Below are positions 47,139 through 64,000 of a stretch of 64,000 nucleotides of DNA, piece by piece. The notes beneath the pieces are model-generated. The model had not been told where the DNA came from and searched no databases. It saw nothing but the letters and a program-made list of their open reading frames with translations. The DNA lies in the NCBI GenBank assembly GCA_038030265.1, contig CM075942.1:43366751-43430750 (forward strand), in the 5' to 3' direction. The stretch comes from Corythucha ciliata (Eukaryota > Arthropoda > Insecta > Hemiptera > Tingidae). Made by a program: the position numbers and the translations under genes. How positions within the stretch are numbered: position 1 is the stretch's first letter; every line of letters begins with the position of its first letter.

Positions 47139-49327
47139 ACCTACGTAAAAGAAAAAACAAAACCAGGAATACTCGGAGCAATCAGTCTTCCACGTAACGT
47201 GTCAAGAAGTAAAAACATCTACTATTTTATGATTTACTGTCTGCGTACAACAAAAATACATTATTTCTTCTTAGAAAGAAAAAAGTGGTACTTAAGGGGG
47301 AGTTGTACATGTGTTTCCTCGGCCCCCTCCAATCATACCTCCCCTACTCGGCGTTACGTAATTTATCGCCGTAGTTCTGCACCAATCCTGGATTTTAAGG
47401 TCTCATTTTAATCTCCAGATAATTCTGCACGCCCGATAAACCATTATTTTTCATATTTCGCCCTTGAAACAAGTATAAAATCCACTTAAACTTTTACCTT
47501 GAAAATTCGAGCTCTTGCGACGTCTTATCGGGAAAGCAAGACTTAACGTGTGTGCGGAATCATCTGTAGATTAAAACGAGACCTTAAAATCCAGGATTGG
47601 TGCAGAACTACGGCGATAATTTACGCAACGGCGAGTGCTGATTGGAGGGGGGTCGAGGAACCACAATGTACAACTCCCCCTTAACGAGCGAGGAAAAACG
47701 GATGAATGAGTGGTCTCCGAGTAAAAATGTGCCCACCCTTCGAAAACAAGAACCTCGACTCGACGTTGCTGGATGTCGAGATTGAACGCATTCAATTTTC
47801 CATGCTCAATTAATCAGAAGATTTTCCATCGACTTGAGAACATTTTTGATTACGCTACAAACTGGCGAGCGATTTTAAACACAAGGGCCATCAAAAACAG
47901 AGACCAACATCTTTCAGTTTCCCAGCAAAATACAGTTCGAATAAGTTGTGCGGCGGGATGAATAGGTAGACGTTTTATTCACTCAAGACGATCGGAAGCG
48001 ACTTCTAAGGCTTCGATAACGCACCTTTGCAAAGCTTAGGTAAAATTCATTTAAAAATGATACCTTAATTTAAAAGAATCCGAAAGAAGCGTAGAACGAA
48101 AAACATCACGTTTCACCTATAAAGCATTAAATGGGGCAGGGAGAGAAAATAGTAGGCACCTGAAAGACTTAAATTTTACTGGGAGGGGATTCAAGGGAGC
48201 TGGTACTTGGACAGTCCCATACCATTTTAATGACTACTCAGGTACTTAGCAAAACAATAGTTTTTTTCTTTTTTTAACCAATAAAAACAACACCTACGTA
48301 AAAGAAAAAACAAACCAGGAATACTCGGAGCAATCAGTCTTCACGTAACGTGTCAAGAAGTAAAAACAATCGTACCTCCCTACTCGGCGTTACGTAATTT
48401 ATCGCCGTAGTTCTGCACCAATCCTGGATTTTAAGGTCTCATTTTAATCTCCAGATAATTCTGCACGCCCGATAAACCATTATTTTTCATATTTCGCCCT
48501 TGAAACAAGTATAAAATCCACTTAAACTTTTACCTTGAAAATTCGAGCTCTTGCGACGTCTTATCGGGAAAGCAAGACTTAACGTGTGTGCGGAATCATC
48601 TGTAGATTAAAACGAGACCTTAAAATCCAGGATTGGTGCAGAACTACGGCGATAATTTACGCAACGGCGAGTGCTGATTGGAGGGGGGTCGAGGAACCAC
48701 AATGTACAACTCCCCCTTAACGAGCGAGGAAAAACGGATGAATGAGTGGTCTCCGAGTAAAAATGTGCCCACCCTTCGAAAACAAGAACCTCGACTCGAC
48801 GTTGCTGGATGTCGAGATTGAACGCATTCAATTTTCCATGCTCAATTAATCAGAAGATTTTCCATCGACTTGAGAACATTTTTGATTACGCTACAAACTG
48901 GCGAGCGATTTTAAACACAAGGGCCATCAAAAACAGAGACCAACATCTTTCAGTTTCCCAGCAAAATACAGTTCGAATAAGTTGTGCGGCGGGATGAATA
49001 GGTAGACGTTTTATTCACTCAAGACGATCGGAAGCGACTTCTAAGGCTTCGATAACGCACCTTTGCAAAGCTTAGGTAAAATTCATTTAAAAATGATACC
49101 TTAATTTAAAAGAATCCGAAAGAAGCGTAGAACGAAAAACATCACGTTTCACCTATAAAGCATTAAATGGGGCAGGGAGAGAAAATAGTAGGCACCTGAA
49201 AGACTTAAATTTTACTGGGAGGGGATTCAAGGGAGCTGGTACTTGGACAGTCCCATACCATTTTAATGACTACTCAGGTACTTAGCAAAACAATAGTTTT
49301 TTTCTTTTTTTAACCAATAAAAACAAC
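47139..49327. repeat. Tandem duplication: 1153 bp unit plus 1036 bp unit
   Basis: Copy 1 is 47139-48291 and copy 2 is 48292-49327. From 47330 onward the copies appear identical at an offset of 1036. Near the start, copy 2 lacks 114 bp (corresponding to about 47216-47329) and three single bases in short runs. The duplicated frames (47571/48607 and 47773/48809) have no recognisable domain. Confidence 0.9.
47292..47694. mobile_element. ~400 bp MITE with TTAA flanks and long arms
   Basis: TTAA|GGGGGAGTTGTACATGTG at the left and CAATGTACAACTCCCCC|TTAA at the right. Arms of about 120 bp include ATCGCCGTAGTTCTGCACCA and a CCAGGATTGGTG block. In the second duplication copy the left arm end is deleted while the right end (TTAA at 48727-48730) remains. 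Confidence 0.8.
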
Positions 49328-49597
49328 ATGTATAAAATACCCCCAGAAAATACGAACGATTCGTCAACGTTGCCGTCTTAGGTTTTCAGACAATGGAACG
49401 ACCCTCGCGAATCCTCCCAAGACTTTTTGCGAACCCTCCCGAAAAGTCCCAAGACTTTTCCAGTATGCAAAGGCCAATAAAACTAACTGCCTCGATTAGA
49501 GTCCTTATTTAATTATTTTACACAGCAAGGGCTTTTTTCTTAGTTTAACCTTGAAACAGGGAGGTTCGGGTAAACGCAATTTAACTAGAGGAAAAGG
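49328..49597. terminator. RSPRY1 3' flank and probable 3' UTR
   Basis: About 270 bp between the duplication and the RSPRY1 stop codon. On the minus strand no perfect AATAAA was found; AATTAAATAAGG near 49500 is the closest poly(A)-signal-like word. Confidence 0.35.
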
Positions 49598-61060
<11,463 letters not shown>

Positions 61061-61467
61061 GGTTGAGTCTGACCAAGTCGAGCCCCAGACGACTGTCATA
61101 GGGTCGACAGAGGGGACACAAGACGTCTCCCGGTCATGTTCGCGAACAGTGAATTCACCCCGATGTGACGTTAGGATAGACGCGCCAGTGCATACACCAC
61201 ACACCGATTGTACTTACGCTTGCGATTACTCGTTTTTCATTGAGAATTACTCGAATAGTGTCAATGTAAATGACAAATTTAACAACTTTCTGTTCCAGTA
61301 AGGGAACTTGAGTAATTTACACAGTAACCTTCTTTTTTCTTTATGAATCTGATTTAACAGGTTGGCCAACGTTAGCTCCCAAGGCAAGAGGCCCATACAA
61401 ATTCTGACCATTTACGCGCAACAGTTTGTTTTCAAGAGATGGAAAGCTCCACGAAAGCCCTAAATTT
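61061..61467 (-). promoter_or_regulatory. CCDC93-RSPRY1 intergenic interval (407 bp)
   Basis: It must hold the CCDC93 3' UTR, the RSPRY1 promoter and the RSPRY1 5' UTR. No AATAAA was found on the minus strand, and no clear TATA box. The RSPRY1-proximal part (about 61061-61200) and exon 1 are CpG-rich, which suits a housekeeping promoter. Confidence 0.4.
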
Positions 61468-63941
61468 TCATTTTATTGGCTTCAATCTGTGAAGTAAACG
61501 CTTATTATTTTCGCATTCTATCGTAAACTGCTTAAGAAGAGACGCATATTGTCGTTTATGGTCAATTAACGTCGCCAGTTTCTGCCTTAAATTGTCTCTT
61601 CGATCCCTTTCATCATTTCTATTCGATTCGACCTAAAGCAATATTCAATATTATTAAGATGACGTTAACTATTCATTACATTTTCTCACTTTGGATTTGC
61701 TGTGTTTGACGCTATCAATAATTGTTTCAAATTGCTTCATGAATTCGTCTTTGGCTCGTAGAGAATTTAGTGACCTTTTCGAGAGAGAGAGAAAAAAACA
61801 TGATTTTAACGTGCGATGAGTTACGAATGATGGAACGAAAAATTGAAAAAAACAATGGAAATAGCCCCCCCCCTCCTCTTATTTTAAACGCTTTGTACCG
61901 AACAATTATCAGTTGGAATCTCCCTCCCCTCTCCCTTTTAATAAGGGTTTAATTTTAACGCATGCAAAAAATTCGTCAAAGTACAAATACTCAACGATTT
62001 GTATCCTTCCAAGACTGAATTTAACAACGAGAGCTCTTTATCCATAAACGACCTCTGGTCACTCATTGAGTTGTGTAAAGCGTAAAACTGCTTCGTTTCC
62101 CGATGTGTAGCCGCAACTATACTTGAAATACACAAAAATGTTACGAGTCGATACATTTTTAAAAACTAAACCTCCAAACCTTGATTGTATAGCTCTAAAA
62201 ATCTACGCTGATACTGTGAAAGTTCGGCTCTTGAAGGAACTTCATCGATAGCTCGTAGTAATTTTGTCTCCGACCGAGATAGTTGAGCAACGTTTATTCG
62301 GGCCTCACTCGCACTTTTGTTCAACTGTTTTATTTCTTCGTCGATTTCATTTTCGTCCACTGACTTTTCCTCGAATTCCCTGGGAAATGGGTTATCCCAT
62401 TGGTTAAGCTCGAGCAGTTGTTGACATATCAAACATTTTACTTGATTGATGACAGCCATCGATGTTTCTCCTCCTTGCAACTTTCTTTAAACTGTCTTTC
62501 TTGCTCTTGTAGTGACTCTACGAGAAGCAGACTTTCTTGTAGCTGTTTCAATTTTCTGAAAAAGAGAATCATCGTAAAAATATACACTCATGAAAAACCC
62601 TCATTTTACTCACTTTTTGTCCTCATCGGAGAGGTTAGTCTCCCTGGACTTTATAAAGTTTGACTTATCCCGTAGACTTTTTAATTCTACCTGTTTGTGA
62701 GATATTTCATTTCGAACTCTCTCTATTTCTCTACTTAGAGACTGTTCTTTCCTTGTTAAACGCTTGATTTCGTCTTCATCATCCGGCTGGAAACCCTCAG
62801 TATGAGCATCATTCTGTTTGACGTGTTTCTTGTTAACTAACCTCAAATACGGAAATTAAATTCGAATAGTTTTCCGAAGCTTCGACAATTTCCGAACATT
62901 TCATTTCAACCAAAGAAGACACCGTTTTAGTAGCCAGTTTGACCTGTTCACGATGGAAAGAAAGTAAGCAAAATTAGATTTCCTGTGGTGACGATAAAAT
63001 CGGAAAACACTCACATCACTACTTGTTGCCATCATGCTTTTAGCTAGCTCTTTCATTTTGGCCTGGGATGATAACACAAACAACAAAAGCCTCACACACA
63101 AAGAAAAAAAATCTAAGAATACTGCCAATTTCGATTAGCCTAATAAATAGCAGGACTTCTTTCGTAAACAATAAAGCGCAATAAACGGCATAATGTACCT
63201 ACTCCAGTAAACCACGGATTTACTGAGGAAAAACCTACAGAAGAGGGTTACTCATTGGATCTATACAATTCTTGTGATGCTGCATCATTTCAACTCACAA
63301 AAGAGTACAGTTTGAAAAATTCAAAGTTTGGAATTTCTTGAGATCGTCGCTTACAGCTAGAGGCCAAAGAGTTAAAAAGAGAAAATTGTCTTCTTTTTGC
63401 AGTAATCACTTTTGCCTTCGTCGCCATCCAATGTCATTAAAAGTAATTTTCACTCTGTATTATTTAGCACTATAAAACAACTATGGGATTATTCGCTTAG
63501 CTCAAGAATCAATCAATCTCACGTAAGAATATTATTTCCTACTTATTTCCTCTTACTTCTGTTTACTTTTTCAACGAAATTGTCTTATCACCCACCGACG
63601 GTGAAGAAGTGCAAGGTCGTATATCTCCACTTTAGCTTATTTGGACACAGACACCCCCCCCCCCCAAATGCGGCTAGAAACGTCTTCAAATTATATTAAA
63701 AGGAAAGAAACTGAAAAAAACCAACGAATTTGGTGGTTTGGGTGGTGAAGCCGCACTCTGGCTAAGTTGAAATTATGATACGGCAGCCCAAAAATCTCAC
63801 AGTTCCACTTTGCGTAATTCTCATATAGTTTTGTCCGCCAGAAACACCGTTTTTTGAACTGGGGTCACAGGACTAACAATTTCGTATCATTACCTCGTCA
63901 ACAGTTTGGAACTTATCGTCCGAAGCGTCAATTTTATCGTT
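61468..63941 (-). CDS. CCDC93: Coiled-coil domain-containing protein 93, last nine coding exons (gene continues past the right edge)
   Basis: CCDC93 is a coiled-coil subunit of the CCC (COMMD-CCDC22-CCDC93) part of Commander, acting on endosomes in membrane-protein recycling. Exons from 5' to 3': 63894-63941, 63015-63062, 62842-62943, 62614-62786, 62442-62555, 62180-62379, 61996-62116, 61690-61774, 61468-61632. All introns are GT-AG and all phases agree, giving the C-terminal 351 residues; the human protein is about 631. Diagnostic stretches are AIDEVPSRAELSQYQRRFLE and HRETKQFYALHNSM, then DKELSLLNSVLEGYK. Most of it is heptad-like coiled coil rich in K, E and Q. One donor (GTTGAG at 61995) is weak. 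The N-terminal CH-like domain lies outside the window. Confidence 0.93.
63063..63893 (-). other. CCDC93 intron, 831 bp
   Basis: Runs from the GTAATGAT donor at 63893 to a TTATCATCCCAG acceptor. It contains a 12-base C run at 63654-63665 and no other recognisable feature. Confidence 0.8.
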
Positions 63942-64000
63942 CTGAAAGCGGAAAAATCGTGGAATTGAGCCAATCGAACAATAGTAACCACACGTCGGAC

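Noticed and set aside
47571..48997. Duplicated 74 and 62 codon frames as a gene family
   Set aside because: Identical only because the DNA is tandemly duplicated. Part of each lies in a MITE arm, and no domain is present.

Overview
This 64 kb window is eukaryotic nuclear DNA, almost certainly from an arthropod. A hemipteran-like insect is my guess, but nothing in the window fixes the species. The grounds are two conserved animal genes with GT-AG introns in the right-hand 14 kb, an AT-rich repeat-filled background, and animal-type transposons (PIF/Harbinger, MULE, a Tc1/mariner-like transposase, CR1/Jockey-type LINEs, Ty3/gypsy gag-pro). There are no operons, Shine-Dalgarno sites or CRISPR arrays.

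Right end (49.6-64.0 kb), minus strand: two host genes lie head to tail. CCDC93, a coiled-coil subunit of the endosomal CCC/Commander complex, enters from beyond the right edge; its last nine coding exons end at 61,468. RSPRY1, a RING finger and SPRY domain protein, starts 407 bp further on (ATG at 61,060) and ends at 49,598. I reconstructed eleven RSPRY1 coding exons with consistent phases (547 residues). Its 9.3 kb first intron is a sink of repeats: a broken gypsy gag-pro, two copies of a tRNA-like SINE-type repeat and several degenerate ~30 bp minisatellites.

Middle (36.9-49.3 kb): a decayed Harbinger transposase whose two exons are 3.1 kb apart in compatible phase. Between them lie remnants of three other genes often linked to transposons: MADF/BESS, SWIM zinc finger and THAP. 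Next come a degenerate MULE transposase, a LINE 3' fragment, a three-unit tandem repeat, and a 1.0-1.15 kb tandem duplication in which one copy lost a MITE end.

Left (0-36 kb): I see no convincing host gene. It consists of long fold-back elements (1-1799, 2545-3495, 7474-9199, 17891-19553, 24463-27100, 28406-29849), hairpin MITEs, two LINE fragments, and a 1.7 kb field of degenerate ~30 bp repeats (30.5-32.2 kb).

The most coherent signal is a set of nine short elements, different inside, that share 3 bp TTA/TAA flanks and most of which have ends of AGGCC/GGCC/AGCC type. This is the signature of PIF/Harbinger mobilisation, and a Harbinger transposase relic sits in the same window. All calls come from reading the sequence and from recall of protein families; no database search was run.
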